The notes: a model not told the origin generated them from the sequence alone. 64,000 bases of DNA from Flavobacteriales bacterium (GCA_019694805.1 JAIBBG010000009.1:1-64000), one strand, 5' to 3'; positions 7,968 to 17,519 are shown, counted from the stretch's first letter. Numbers and translations: made by a program.

Positions 7968-10859
7968 ATGACTTTTCATTGCGGTAAATACCCTATTCTG
8001 TGGACAATGGCTACATTGATAGCATTGTTCTGCGTGCCACATAGTTATGGCCAACAGTATGAAATCATACCGGTAAAAATCAATTCCAAAGACGCCGATT
8101 TCTCCGCAGCATTTCTTGGTAATGACATTGTCTTTTGCTCCGCCAGAGCGAGGGTGGATTTATCATTTGATGATGATTCATTGACACAGTTTTACACCGA
8201 CTTATATCTCAGTAAAATAAAACCAGACGGTACTTATACCAATCCGGAAGCACTCAAAGGTGGAGTCAATACCGATTTCAACGAAGGTCATTGCACATTT
8301 TCCCATGATGGAAGATGGATGTATTACACAGCCAACCTGAAAAAATCACTGGATAATAAAATTGACAAGACCTCGGAATTTAAGTTGGGAATTTTCATTG
8401 CAGAAAACGTCGGAGGACATTGGATACCCAGAGGTGAATTTCCATTCAACTCTACCAATGGGAAATTCAGCAATGCTCACCCCTCACTATCCCCCAATGA
8501 CAGTGTACTTTATTTCTGTTCGAACATGCCAGGTGGCCGCGGTAATTCGGATATCTACCGCAGTCAATGGATCAATGGACAATGGAGTACGCCAGCAAAT
8601 TTGGGAGAAGAGGTGAACAGCAAAGGCAATGAATTCTTTCCATTCATCGATGACTCAGGAACCCTGTATTTTTCGACAGACGCACGCAATGATTCGGAAG
8701 GTATGGACATCTACTACAGTGAAGAAACAGATGGCATATTCCAAGAGCCAGAACGATTGAACAACACCATCAATTCCGAATATGATGAATTTGCATATCA
8801 GGAAAAACATGGAACGAATACTGGTTGTTTCAGTAGCAACCGAAATGAAGAACAAGACGACATATTCATGTTCCGTAAGTTCTACAACAACATGAATGAA
8901 TGTCAGGAGAACTATGAAGCCAACTTTTGTTATCACCTCTTTGATACCGAATTGACCAAACTTGATAGTCTTCCGATTCAATACGAATGGGATCTAGGTG
9001 ACGGAACCATCGTGCGTTCAAGCAGCATCAATCACTGTTACAAGAGTTACGGACATTATCATGTTACATTGAATGTTGTGGATACTGTCACCAAAATGGT
9101 ATTCAAACGTGTGAGTGAAACTGACATTGAAATCTTACAGGCTGATCGCCCATACATTCACTGTCACGATTCCGTCCCTCAGCATGCCTTCTTCGAAGGC
9201 CGGGTGGATTTTACAGCATTCAATGCATTTCCGGTGAAGCATATCAAATGGGAGTTGGAAGATGGCACCACATATCATGGTGAATCATTCAAACATCAAT
9301 TCCTAACTTCTGGATTGCACCAAATCAAATGTGCTGTGACTGGAGATAAAAAGAGAGGTGGTATCACTCCATTTGTGTGTGTTTACAAAAATGTATGGTG
9401 TGAACCTGCAGATCCATCATCTATTGAGGCTGGAGTTATTGCATGCTGTGATCAGAAATCATACAGCGATAAGCACATGACTCCGATTGACAACATTCAG
9501 TCAAAAGATGGAAAGTTGCAAGAAGTTCATGAATTGGTTATTGCCACAAGCAAAACCAAACTTCGTGCAGATGATCCCCTGTTGCACATGACCAATCTCA
9601 AGGTGAAAGAAACACGCACTGATAGTGGATATATGTATAGTGTAGCACAAAAATCCACATGGCAAGAACTATTGCCATTGTATGCAGACCTCAAAGCTGC
9701 AGGGGTTCAAAACATGTATGCGATTACAACATCATTAGAAGACCCATCAGCGAAGAAACCTGGTGCGAATAAAGCTGATGCGAATTTGGCATTGCATGAA
9801 CAGAAAGCGTCGACTCAAGTTCAAAAGGCACAACAACCGACGAACTCAACCGCTTCAACAGAGCACAAAACAGCTGATGAACACGCTATCATAGAACAGC
9901 CAAAAGAGTCTCTAACATCCGTCGATCCTAAGTCAATTGGAGCCCAGGCCACATCGGACATTCCAGCCAACAATACAGCAGTCATTCAGGACCACAAAGA
10001 ACAAACTGGTCAGGATAGCGCGGGTACACAACAGAATGCCACCCATGTTGCTACAGCTGAATCGAACGGTCAAGACAGTAACCATCAGACCACCGCGGTG
10101 AATACAACGGAAGTTGCTGGAGCTACCGATCAGAACAATCAACAGGAAGTCGCCGAGCATGATGGAAATGACCATTCAGCAACCCTTCATGATGCAACAG
10201 CAGATAATAAAACTGAGAAAATACTTTACCGCATTGTGCTGATCGAAAGTGAACAACCACTTTCTTTCAATGATGAAAAATTCAAATCCATTCAATCTGA
10301 AATCAATGAGATCCGCACCGCCAAAGGATATAAATACACGATACTCGGTGTGCCAGCGGAAAGAGATTTGAATAAACGATTGACCGAAATTCAAGCCAAT
10401 GGTCTCATCACAGCGAAAGCAGAAGCATTTGATTTGAACAGCCTGCAATCCGAACTCGTACGTAAGGGCTTCTTCACTACACAAGGAGACGCTGATCGCA
10501 TCAACATTGAGTTTTCTAAACTCTCTGACATCAAGTTTGAATACAACAGTGCAGAAATACAACCAGAATCTTATAAGATCCTGAACTATATCGCATCCAT
10601 GCTCATTCTGGAAGAAGACTTCACACTGAAGATTGATGCGCATACATGTTCAGTAGGCGGCAACAAATACAACTTACAACTTTCGCAAGCGCGAGCACAA
10701 GCGGTTATGGATTATTTCATCAGTAAAGGAATTGATGCAAAACGACTCATACCACAAGGTTATGGAATGGAAAGACCATTTACCACCAATGAAAGTGAGA
10801 TGGGCCGGGCAGCAAACCGACGCGTTGAATTCACAGTAGTCTATTCGATCAAAAAATAG
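7968..10859 (+). CDS. PD40/PKD/OmpA-family protein with low-complexity linker
   Basis: 963 residues, same architecture as its upstream paralogue: signal peptide, PD40 propeller (about 60-300, e.g. HPSLSPNDSVLYFCSNMPGG), PKD-like domain (YEWDLGDGT near 345) and a C-terminal OmpA domain (about 850-960, ending GRAANRRVEF). Between them lies about 150 residues rich in Ala, Gln, Thr, His and Asn (about 590-745) with no predicted fold. It is flanked on each side by a short segment resembling a SPOR repeat (GYMYSVAQKSTWQEL before, GYKYTILGVPAERDL after). Sixty-seven bases separate it from the previous gene, without an obvious terminator, so the operon probably continues. Expected in the periplasm, tethered to peptidoglycan. 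Confidence 0.88.
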   Translation: MTFHCGKYPILWTMATLIALFCVPHSYGQQYEIIPVKINSKDADFSAAFLGNDIVFCSARARVDLSFDDDSLTQFYTDLYLSKIKPDGTYTNPEALKGGVNTDFNEGHCTFSHDGRWMYYTANLKKSLDNKIDKTSEFKLGIFIAENVGGHWIPRGEFPFNSTNGKFSNAHPSLSPNDSVLYFCSNMPGGRGNSDIYRSQWINGQWSTPANLGEEVNSKGNEFFPFIDDSGTLYFSTDARNDSEGMDIYYSEETDGIFQEPERLNNTINSEYDEFAYQEKHGTNTGCFSSNRNEEQDDIFMFRKFYNNMNECQENYEANFCYHLFDTELTKLDSLPIQYEWDLGDGTIVRSSSINHCYKSYGHYHVTLNVVDTVTKMVFKRVSETDIEILQADRPYIHCHDSVPQHAFFEGRVDFTAFNAFPVKHIKWELEDGTTYHGESFKHQFLTSGLHQIKCAVTGDKKRGGITPFVCVYKNVWCEPADPSSIEAGVIACCDQKSYSDKHMTPIDNIQSKDGKLQEVHELVIATSKTKLRADDPLLHMTNLKVKETRTDSGYMYSVAQKSTWQELLPLYADLKAAGVQNMYAITTSLEDPSAKKPGANKADANLALHEQKASTQVQKAQQPTNSTASTEHKTADEHAIIEQPKESLTSVDPKSIGAQATSDIPANNTAVIQDHKEQTGQDSAGTQQNATHVATAESNGQDSNHQTTAVNTTEVAGATDQNNQQEVAEHDGNDHSATLHDATADNKTEKILYRIVLIESEQPLSFNDEKFKSIQSEINEIRTAKGYKYTILGVPAERDLNKRLTEIQANGLITAKAEAFDLNSLQSELVRKGFFTTQGDADRINIEFSKLSDIKFEYNSAEIQPESYKILNYIASMLILEEDFTLKIDAHTCSVGGNKYNLQLSQARAQAVMDYFISKGIDAKRLIPQGYGMERPFTTNESEMGRAANRRVEFTVVYSIKK

Positions 10860-10862
10860 TTT

Positions 10863-11840
10863 ATGCCAACTCCTATACGTCTATTCACGATTGCATCGTT
10901 ATTTATTGCAGGTTTGGCCAATGGTCAACCTGTGCCCGCATCCGATGAAAACATCCCCTTTCTCGTCACGTTCGGCAATGAAGCCGGAACGAAATGGGGT
11001 GATGATGATTACAGTCAGACATTTTTCTTCAAAATCAAAAAGGAATTCAAAGACCCCATTTACTTTAGGGTGTACGATCCCGAATGTGCTGGTCAAAATG
11101 ATGAAGTCAATGGTTCATTCAATACGATGACCAAATTTTCTGTTTATGGGGGCGCCGGTTGCATCACACATCCTGATGCAACGGGAATTGATCCTATTGG
11201 CAATTACAAAAGCGGCAATATGCTCGCTACAAAAACATTTGCACAAAAAACAGAATACGACGGAGGCTGGTACACTTTCGGTCCATTCAATCCAAGTGAA
11301 GGTGAATACAGTCAAAAATATGGTGGCTATATTTTCAAAATCATTTGCGAAGGTCTCAAAGGCGATGACGGTAACCTCTACAGATATTTTTTGTCAACCA
11401 ATGCTGAAAAAAATGTGCCTGTAGAAGGAGGCAATGCATTCACCTTTGAATACACATTTCGACTTCACAAGGAAGCTTATCAAACGTCGCACATCTATCC
11501 ATATATTGATGACAAAGTGATTTCAGTAGAACAGCGGAATTTCGATTGGGATTCTGATGGCTACATCAAGATTTGCTCTGTCGCGACATTGGGTGATGAT
11601 GTTGCACTCTCCGCTGATAATTCCTGGTCAAACAGCGTTTATAAAATTCAAGACAAAGAAAGAGGTAAATCGCTGGATATTCAGTTCACCAAAAACGACA
11701 AGATTCAGGTCAACAACAACAACGTGGTATTTTCTATCCGAAATCAATACGGGGAATTACTACCCTTTTATGTAGTACCCATTGGTGGTGTACCTAAATA
11801 TCAGGGAAATATTTCAGCTAAGCCCATCAAGAAAAAATAA
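10863..11840 (+). CDS. Exported protein of unknown function in the adhesin operon
   Basis: 325 residues with a signal peptide (about 1-21, cleaved near ANGQP). The mature part is soluble, rich in aromatic and charged residues, and predicted to be mainly beta strand; it has only three cysteines (DPECAGQN, GAGCITHP, FKIICEG) before a DWDSDGYIKICS stretch with an acidic, calcium-site-like DWDSDG. No family is recognised and no C-terminal sorting domain is visible (the end is a lysine-rich tail, KPIKKK). It starts 3 nt after the OmpA-type gene and ends 2 nt before the SpoIIE regulator, so translational coupling with both is likely. A periplasmic accessory factor of the adhesin system is a reasonable guess only. 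Confidence 0.75.
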   Translation: MPTPIRLFTIASLFIAGLANGQPVPASDENIPFLVTFGNEAGTKWGDDDYSQTFFFKIKKEFKDPIYFRVYDPECAGQNDEVNGSFNTMTKFSVYGGAGCITHPDATGIDPIGNYKSGNMLATKTFAQKTEYDGGWYTFGPFNPSEGEYSQKYGGYIFKIICEGLKGDDGNLYRYFLSTNAEKNVPVEGGNAFTFEYTFRLHKEAYQTSHIYPYIDDKVISVEQRNFDWDSDGYIKICSVATLGDDVALSADNSWSNSVYKIQDKERGKSLDIQFTKNDKIQVNNNNVVFSIRNQYGELLPFYVVPIGGVPKYQGNISAKPIKKK

Positions 11841-11842
11841 AG

Positions 11843-14800
11843 ATGTTGAAAAAATCCACCCTGATCTATTTCTTCACCTTGTTATGCCTGTGGGGTAGCT
11901 CGCAGTCGTACAAGTTTAAGAAATTTCAGGAGCAGGATGGTCTCAATAGCAGATTTGTTTATACACTGGACCAAGATGAAAATGGACAGCTTTTGATTGG
12001 TACAGGTGATGGTCTTTTCATCTATGATGGTTTCCACTTTACGGATATGACCAAAGAGTCAGGACTGAGCGAAAATTTCCTGACCTGCAGTTACCGTGCT
12101 CAAGATGGCGCCATTTGGTATGGACATAACAAAGGACTCATCAGCAGATTCTTCCTGGGAAAATTTGAGCACTTTGATCTTTCCTCATACACCACTTCAA
12201 AAATCAATCAAGTTTTTCAGGACAATACAGGAATGCTTTGGGCACTTACCCAAAACAATGGTGTGCTCAAAAAAGACCTGAACAATAACTGGCAACAATA
12301 CATATCCGGACTCGAAGACTACACCCTATATTCTATACATGTAGATGGTCAAAATCGCATCTGGATTGGCACCGATATGGGATTGATGATGGCTAAACTG
12401 GATGGAAATGACAATCCAGTTTTTGATTTCGTTACAGAAATTTTCGAAACAAAGGTTTCCGACATCATCGCATCTGAAAACGCTCTGATAATAGGAACCG
12501 AAGATGCAGGTCTCTTTCAAATTGAACTTCATCAAAACGATTTTCAAGTAAGAGAGTTGATCCATGCAGGAACGGATATGAAAAAGATCACCATCAATTC
12601 CATATTCAAAGACTCAGAAAGCAATCTATGGGTATGCTCTAACAACAAAGGACTTTTTCAATTCACTGGTCTAATAGAAAATCGCTTTTTGCGTAAAATC
12701 GAATTTCAGGGAAGCGATGAGCTCAAGACAACAAGCATCAGAATTTGCCGTGAAGACCGTGAAGGAAATATTTGGATAGGAACGATGGGTGACGGATTGC
12801 TCCAACTCACTGACAGTTATTTCTCCATCCTTACCCTTCATCAGGATAAAGCACATCCGGAAGTATTTTCCATACATGAAAAAAACGACACCCTTTGGAC
12901 AGGAGGATTTGGAAGAATCAATGTTAGTTATGGAGAACTGGTCAATGTAATCGATTCACTTGATCTCTCTTCCGGTTTACCTCCATCAGAAATCACCACC
13001 ATTTATCAAAGTCCACAAAACACTTTGTGGGCTGGGACAGCCTCTGGCATTCTCCTGAAGAAAATGCCACAATCAAGAAAATTCGTTCAGGTAAAACTCA
13101 CTTCCGAATTTCAAGGTCAACGTATCAATCAGATCCTTGGTGTTCAGAACAAGATTTATATCGCGACTGATTATGGCATCTTCGTTTTCGCCGATGATAA
13201 ACTGGTTTCGCATCTTTCGATTCTATCTGGACTTGCACACAATGTGGTGAAGTCACTTTATCCTGATCGTAAGGGAAGAATTTGGATTGCATCCAGCAAC
13301 AGCGAAATCACATTCATTCAGGATGGCGAAATACACAATATCCCTTCATTGCTGGATGGTGCGATGATACAAATCCGATGTTTCGCTGAAGACAACGAAG
13401 GCAATATGTGGATCGGGACTGATGGTTTGGGACTGATGAAAATCGTAGGTGATAGTGTAAATATCATTACCAAAGCGAGTGGACTCTATTCCGATTATTG
13501 TTATAGCATGACGTGCGATCAAAGAAACAAACTTTGGGTCGGTCACCGTGGTGCACTCAGCCGGATCAATGTATTGGACAACACCGTTGAAATTTTTGAT
13601 CCAGGTGATGGATATGACATTGAGTTTATTGAAAATGCCATCAACCGCACACCATCAGGTATCGTATACTTCGGTATCAATGAAGGTATATTGAGATATG
13701 AGCCGGATAAAGATCGCAAGAACGAAGCCGAACCTATTCTTCGAATGCTTGGCATTCATATCAATGATAGCTCTTATCAATTCAGTGATCAGATTATCCT
13801 ACCCTACGGAGAATACAAACTCACATTCAATTTCATTGGACTCTCACTGAAAGCACCTGATGATGTAACATACCAATACTACCTCGAAGGGTATGAAACC
13901 AATTGGTGTAGTCCGGTGAAAAACAGTCAGCACGACTACAACAAAATTGGCCCTGGTGATTATTACTTCAAAGTCAAATGCTTCAATGCGGATGGTCACG
14001 GAGGTGAAACCATTGTTATCGTAAGAATTTTCATTGATAAACCATTCTGGTTAAAATGGTGGTTCATTGCACTGTGTTTGCTTGCCATAGCAGGTTTGGT
14101 TCGTTTCATCATTATCCGCAGAGAAAGAAAACTCAGAGAAGATCAGGAAAAACTACAGAGCGCTTTGGATGAAAGAACAAAAGAAGTGGTTGAGCAAAAA
14201 GAATTGTTAGAAGAGAAAAACAAAGACATCACCGACTCTATCACCTATGCCCGCAATATTCAAAAAGCCATGTTGCCTGCTGTCGATGCGCTGAAACTTT
14301 ATTTCAATGATGCTTTTGTTTACTACAAACCACGCGACATCGTAAGCGGTGACTTTTATTGGGTAGAAAGATTCAATGACACCATTGTGGTATCTTGTGC
14401 AGACTGCACGGGTCATGGTGTACCAGGAGCATTCATGTCACTCATCGGAACAACATTGCTCAAAGAAGTTTCATCTAAAAAGGTCGTACAAAGTTCACGA
14501 GACGTTTTGGTTCATTTGGATAGTGAACTCAATAGGATGCTCAATAAACAAGAAGGAATGAGCGTAGAAGATGGCATGGACATCACGGTATTCGACTTTC
14601 ATATGGATACCGGAATACTCAATATTGCAAGTGCCAATCGACCGGTGATATTTTATCACAAAGGTCAATGGATCGAGATCAAAGGCGACAGACAAAGCAT
14701 AGGAGGATCACGCGGTGAAAAAGACAAAGATTTCACGCTCTATGATTTTCGGATACAAAAAGGAGATAAGATATACATGTTCTCCGATGGTATCACTGAT

Positions 14801-14977
14801 CAGTTTGGAGGAACTGATGGCAAAAAACTCAAAAGAAGTGGTTTCGCTAACTGGATTCAGGAATCGGGACATTTATCCATGAGTGATCAGCGGGCATACC
14901 TCCGCGAAAAATTCCATGAATGGAAAGGAGATCACGATCAATTAGATGACATCATCGTGATTGGTATCGAATTCTGA
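11843..14977 (+). CDS. Two-component-type beta-propeller, Y_Y_Y and SpoIIE phosphatase regulator
   Basis: 1,044 residues. A signal sequence is followed by about 600 residues of propeller repeats (motifs such as GNIWIGT, GRIWIAS and NLWVCS), a Y_Y_Y domain (about 650-715, TYQYYLEGYETNW), one membrane helix (about 735-757, LKWWFIALCLLAIAGLVRF), a coiled coil and a cytoplasmic SpoIIE/PP2C serine phosphatase (about 800-1044). The metal-binding acids of the phosphatase are present in GDFYW, DCTGHG, SDGIT and DQLDDIIVI. The layout means an extracytoplasmic sensor controls a phosphatase that usually acts on anti-sigma-factor antagonists, although none is encoded here. The gene is last in the adhesin operon (2-nt gap) and converges on the LytTR gene. 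Confidence 0.9.
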   Translation: MLKKSTLIYFFTLLCLWGSSQSYKFKKFQEQDGLNSRFVYTLDQDENGQLLIGTGDGLFIYDGFHFTDMTKESGLSENFLTCSYRAQDGAIWYGHNKGLISRFFLGKFEHFDLSSYTTSKINQVFQDNTGMLWALTQNNGVLKKDLNNNWQQYISGLEDYTLYSIHVDGQNRIWIGTDMGLMMAKLDGNDNPVFDFVTEIFETKVSDIIASENALIIGTEDAGLFQIELHQNDFQVRELIHAGTDMKKITINSIFKDSESNLWVCSNNKGLFQFTGLIENRFLRKIEFQGSDELKTTSIRICREDREGNIWIGTMGDGLLQLTDSYFSILTLHQDKAHPEVFSIHEKNDTLWTGGFGRINVSYGELVNVIDSLDLSSGLPPSEITTIYQSPQNTLWAGTASGILLKKMPQSRKFVQVKLTSEFQGQRINQILGVQNKIYIATDYGIFVFADDKLVSHLSILSGLAHNVVKSLYPDRKGRIWIASSNSEITFIQDGEIHNIPSLLDGAMIQIRCFAEDNEGNMWIGTDGLGLMKIVGDSVNIITKASGLYSDYCYSMTCDQRNKLWVGHRGALSRINVLDNTVEIFDPGDGYDIEFIENAINRTPSGIVYFGINEGILRYEPDKDRKNEAEPILRMLGIHINDSSYQFSDQIILPYGEYKLTFNFIGLSLKAPDDVTYQYYLEGYETNWCSPVKNSQHDYNKIGPGDYYFKVKCFNADGHGGETIVIVRIFIDKPFWLKWWFIALCLLAIAGLVRFIIIRRERKLREDQEKLQSALDERTKEVVEQKELLEEKNKDITDSITYARNIQKAMLPAVDALKLYFNDAFVYYKPRDIVSGDFYWVERFNDTIVVSCADCTGHGVPGAFMSLIGTTLLKEVSSKKVVQSSRDVLVHLDSELNRMLNKQEGMSVEDGMDITVFDFHMDTGILNIASANRPVIFYHKGQWIEIKGDRQSIGGSRGEKDKDFTLYDFRIQKGDKIYMFSDGITDQFGGTDGKKLKRSGFANWIQESGHLSMSDQRAYLREKFHEWKGDHDQLDDIIVIGIEF

Positions 14978-14982
14978 TGTCA

Positions 14983-15705
14983 TCACAAACTCATCAGTTC
15001 TCTGAATCGCGCACTTTGACGTCGTGAAACTTCAACCTGAGAACCATCTTTCAACGTAAGTTTCAATCCACCATTAAACCAGTTCTCCACATTTTGCACC
15101 CAACGCAGATTGACAATGAACTTTCTATTGGTGCGGAAAAAAGTATGATCAAGTCTTTCTTCCAGATTATTGAGTGATTTTAAAATGAGTGGTTTGAATT
15201 GATTGAAATACACCCTGACATAATTGCCTTCTGATTCAAACATGCGCACATCTTTCAATGAAACAAACCAACATTTTTCTCCATCCTTTAAAAAGATCTG
15301 ATCTTCTTGTCCAAGTTTGTGTTCCGTCCTTACGATGACACCCGCTTCATCATCTTCATGTTCTCCTAACAATTTATGAATAGCTTCTGACAAGCGTTCT
15401 TCTTCCACCGGTTTCAACAAATAATCCAGAGCATTCACCTTAAAAGCTTTGAGAGCATATTCATCGTATGCTGTCACGAAAATCACTTTAGGCACATAGT
15501 CCAACTCTTCCAAAAGTTGAAATCCATCCTTACCCGGCATTTGAATATCCAGAAAAATCAAATCAGGTCTCATTTGCTCTATGGCCTTTTTGGCTTCCTC
15601 AGCATTACCGCATTCTGCTGCAACTTCAATTTCAGAATACTGCTGCAGAAGGCCGTTCAACTCTTTGCGGGCAAGACGTTCGTCGTCGATGATGATGGTT
15701 TTCAT
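14983..15705 (-). CDS. LytTR-family DNA-binding response regulator
   Basis: 240 residues. Residues 1-120 are a receiver domain with the acidic pair at 7-8 (IIIDDER), the phospho-acceptor D53 (LIFLDIQMPGKDGF) and the conserved Thr/Lys (FVTAYDEYALKAF; LLKPV). Residues about 140-240 are a LytTR DNA-binding domain (FFRTNRKFIVNLRWV, then a VSRRQSARFREL ending). It overlaps the histidine kinase gene by 4 nt, so the two form a LytS/LytR-type pair. The target genes are unknown; the adjacent convergent adhesin operon is one possibility. Confidence 0.93.
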   Translation of the reverse strand: MKTIIIDDERLARKELNGLLQQYSEIEVAAECGNAEEAKKAIEQMRPDLIFLDIQMPGKDGFQLLEELDYVPKVIFVTAYDEYALKAFKVNALDYLLKPVEEERLSEAIHKLLGEHEDDEAGVIVRTEHKLGQEDQIFLKDGEKCWFVSLKDVRMFESEGNYVRVYFNQFKPLILKSLNNLEERLDHTFFRTNRKFIVNLRWVQNVENWFNGGLKLTLKDGSQVEVSRRQSARFRELMSL

Positions 15706-16751
15706 GGTTTGTATTTTATGGGAGTTCTCAGTTGTACGATCACTTCATTTCCGGATTGGCGAATGTTCATCTCCGCATTATTTCCGAAAATCATTTCCAA
15801 TCGGGTGCGGATGTTGGATATTCCAATTCCATCATGGTTTTCTTTTGGCATATAAGATCCGGTATTGGCAATGGTGATGAGGATGTGATTACCTTCCACC
15901 TTCGCCTGAATAGAAATTCTGCCACCTTCTATTTTGGTTGAAATACCATGTTTGATAGCATTCTCCACCAAGGTCTGAACAACAAATGGAGGTACTTCAG
16001 CATCCAACACTTCATCTACCACATGGAGATTCACTTCTAATCTTTCTTCAAACCTGATTTTTTCGAGGGCGATGTACTTTTCTACCAAATCAAACTCCTG
16101 TCGCAAGGGAATCGTTTGAAAACGTCCCATCGTAAGGCTACCTCTCAGGATACCGCTCAACATGGTAATGGCAGCTTTTGCTTTTTCAGGATTTTCATCC
16201 ACAAGTGCACGAATACTATTCATGCTGTTGAAGACGAAATGAGGATTCATCTGAGCGCGGAGACTATTCAATTCAATTTCCGTCTTTGCCGCACGTAACT
16301 CAAGGTTTAAAATTTCTTCCTTCTTCCAGTTTTCAAAAGTGTGAACTGCAAAATAGATGATTTCCCAAAGCAGAAAAAGAGCGGTAAAATTCAAGGCATT
16401 CAATCCGAATGTAGCTGTAAACAATGTTTTCAGCAGTGGAATATTTCCACTCAGGAGATCTGTGAGAATCGTATTGAATAAAGTGAATGCCAAACTCATC
16501 AGGATCGATGACAAGAGCATTCTCGGAATAAGTTGCGGGATGTTCAGTGAAGCCCATTGCAGTTTCACCACCATGTTTCTAAAGATATGCGTCACCAGAA
16601 TACCATTGATCAGGATAAAAAGAGAAACGATATAAAGGCCGGGAATGACTTCAGCCTGAATGGAAGCGCTGATGATATTGCCCAAAACAAACAAGCCCCA
16701 ACCTGTGAGCTGAGATAGCCAATAGATCTGAGTCCTTTTTCCAATTCGCAT
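15702..16751 (-). CDS. LytS/YehU-type sensor histidine kinase
   Basis: The ATG at 16751 is preferred over a GTG at 16754, because a TATTTTTG promoter element ends 5 nt before the ATG. About four hydrophobic helices fill the first 140 residues, then a short coiled coil. A His_kinase (PF06580) domain follows with the phospho-accepting histidine in LRAQMNPHFVFNSMNSI (about residue 171) and an HATPase_c N box (LVENAIKHG, about 260) and G box (GIGISNIRTRLE). There is no extracytoplasmic sensor domain, so the stimulus is probably sensed in or at the membrane. It phosphorylates the LytTR regulator that overlaps its stop. Confidence 0.92.
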   Translation of the reverse strand: MRIGKRTQIYWLSQLTGWGLFVLGNIISASIQAEVIPGLYIVSLFILINGILVTHIFRNMVVKLQWASLNIPQLIPRMLLSSILMSLAFTLFNTILTDLLSGNIPLLKTLFTATFGLNALNFTALFLLWEIIYFAVHTFENWKKEEILNLELRAAKTEIELNSLRAQMNPHFVFNSMNSIRALVDENPEKAKAAITMLSGILRGSLTMGRFQTIPLRQEFDLVEKYIALEKIRFEERLEVNLHVVDEVLDAEVPPFVVQTLVENAIKHGISTKIEGGRISIQAKVEGNHILITIANTGSYMPKENHDGIGISNIRTRLEMIFGNNAEMNIRQSGNEVIVQLRTPIKYKP

Positions 16752-16756
16752 CACGT

Positions 16757-16764
16757 CAAAAATA
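16757..16764 (-). promoter_or_regulatory. Bacteroidota -7 promoter element of the histidine kinase
   Basis: On the minus strand this reads TATTTTTG, an exact match to the TAnnTTTG consensus. Five bases (ACGTG) separate it from the ATG at 16751, so transcription should begin at or next to the start codon. Confidence 0.6.
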
Positions 16765-16853
16765 AGGTGAGCCTCAGGCCATCACCATGCAACTTACACC
16801 ACAGGCCAATATTCATGCTGCGTGGTTTTATTGTCGTTTGTCTAAACAGGCGA

Positions 16854-16861
16854 TACCTTTG
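16854..16861 (+). promoter_or_regulatory. Bacteroidota -7 promoter element of the AcpH-like gene
   Basis: TACCTTTG matches TAnnTTTG, and a TTG lies 20 nt upstream (16831-16833). The element ends 6 nt before the ATG at 16868. This argues against a start at 16787 upstream of the promoter and implies a very short or absent leader. Confidence 0.65.
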
Positions 16862-16867
16862 CGGAAG

Positions 16868-17458
16868 ATGAATTACCTCGCTCATTGTTATCTTGCCTTT
16901 GGACATCCCGAATTGCTGGCGGGTCAATTCATCGCAGATGATGTGAAAGGCGGCAAGTACAGGGATTACCCAGAAGGTGTGCGCAACGGAATTCTACTCC
17001 ATCGTCATGTGGATCATTTCACAGACACCTGGCCAGGCTGTCTGGAAATCAGAGCCTTACTGCGACCTGATCTTGGGCTTTTTTCCGGGGTGGCGTTGGA
17101 TGTGTTTTTCGATCACATCCTCGCATTGGAATGGGCTTCACACTCGGCTGAGGAAAGGGCCGATTTTATCCGCAATACTTATAGTATTTTGGCAGGTTAC
17201 GAGGATATGATGACGGAAAAACGTAGGTATATCTTTAAAAAAATGGTGGAAGCAGATTGGCTGGGAAGATATGACTCTATAGAGGGTATTTCCCTGACTC
17301 TCACACAGATGTCCAGAAGGATACCCAGCGGAGAAATACTGCTTCAGGCACCCGATTTACTCGAAAAAAACAAGAAAATTATCACCGAAGTATTTAAAAT
17401 ATTCTTCCCTCAACTAATTTACGCCACTAAAACCAAATTGGATACATTTGCGCCTTGA
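16868..17458 (+). CDS. Acyl carrier protein phosphodiesterase-like protein (DUF479)
   Basis: 196 residues from the ATG at 16868. The protein opens with MNYLAHCYLAFGHPELLAGQ, the typical start of AcpH/DUF479 proteins, and carries the helical HD-like core (GILLHRHVDHFTDTWP; DVFFDHILALEW) with several His/Asp residues for metal binding. AcpH removes 4'-phosphopantetheine from holo-ACP in E. coli. Whether the Bacteroidota members do the same is not established. The gene stands alone, diverging from the kinase gene. Confidence 0.85.
   Translation: MNYLAHCYLAFGHPELLAGQFIADDVKGGKYRDYPEGVRNGILLHRHVDHFTDTWPGCLEIRALLRPDLGLFSGVALDVFFDHILALEWASHSAEERADFIRNTYSILAGYEDMMTEKRRYIFKKMVEADWLGRYDSIEGISLTLTQMSRRIPSGEILLQAPDLLEKNKKIITEVFKIFFPQLIYATKTKLDTFAP
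17443..17450 (+). promoter_or_regulatory. Candidate -7 element for the exported protein gene at 17520
   Basis: TACATTTG, an exact TAnnTTTG match, lies inside the last codons of the AcpH-like gene and would give a leader of about 60 nt for the next gene. No good -33 TTG is seen at the right distance. Confidence 0.35.
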
Positions 17459-17519
17459 TTAAAGAAGGGCTAAAACTAATTTGCCTTCATAACAACGATA
17501 TTAGACCGAAACTCCTGAT

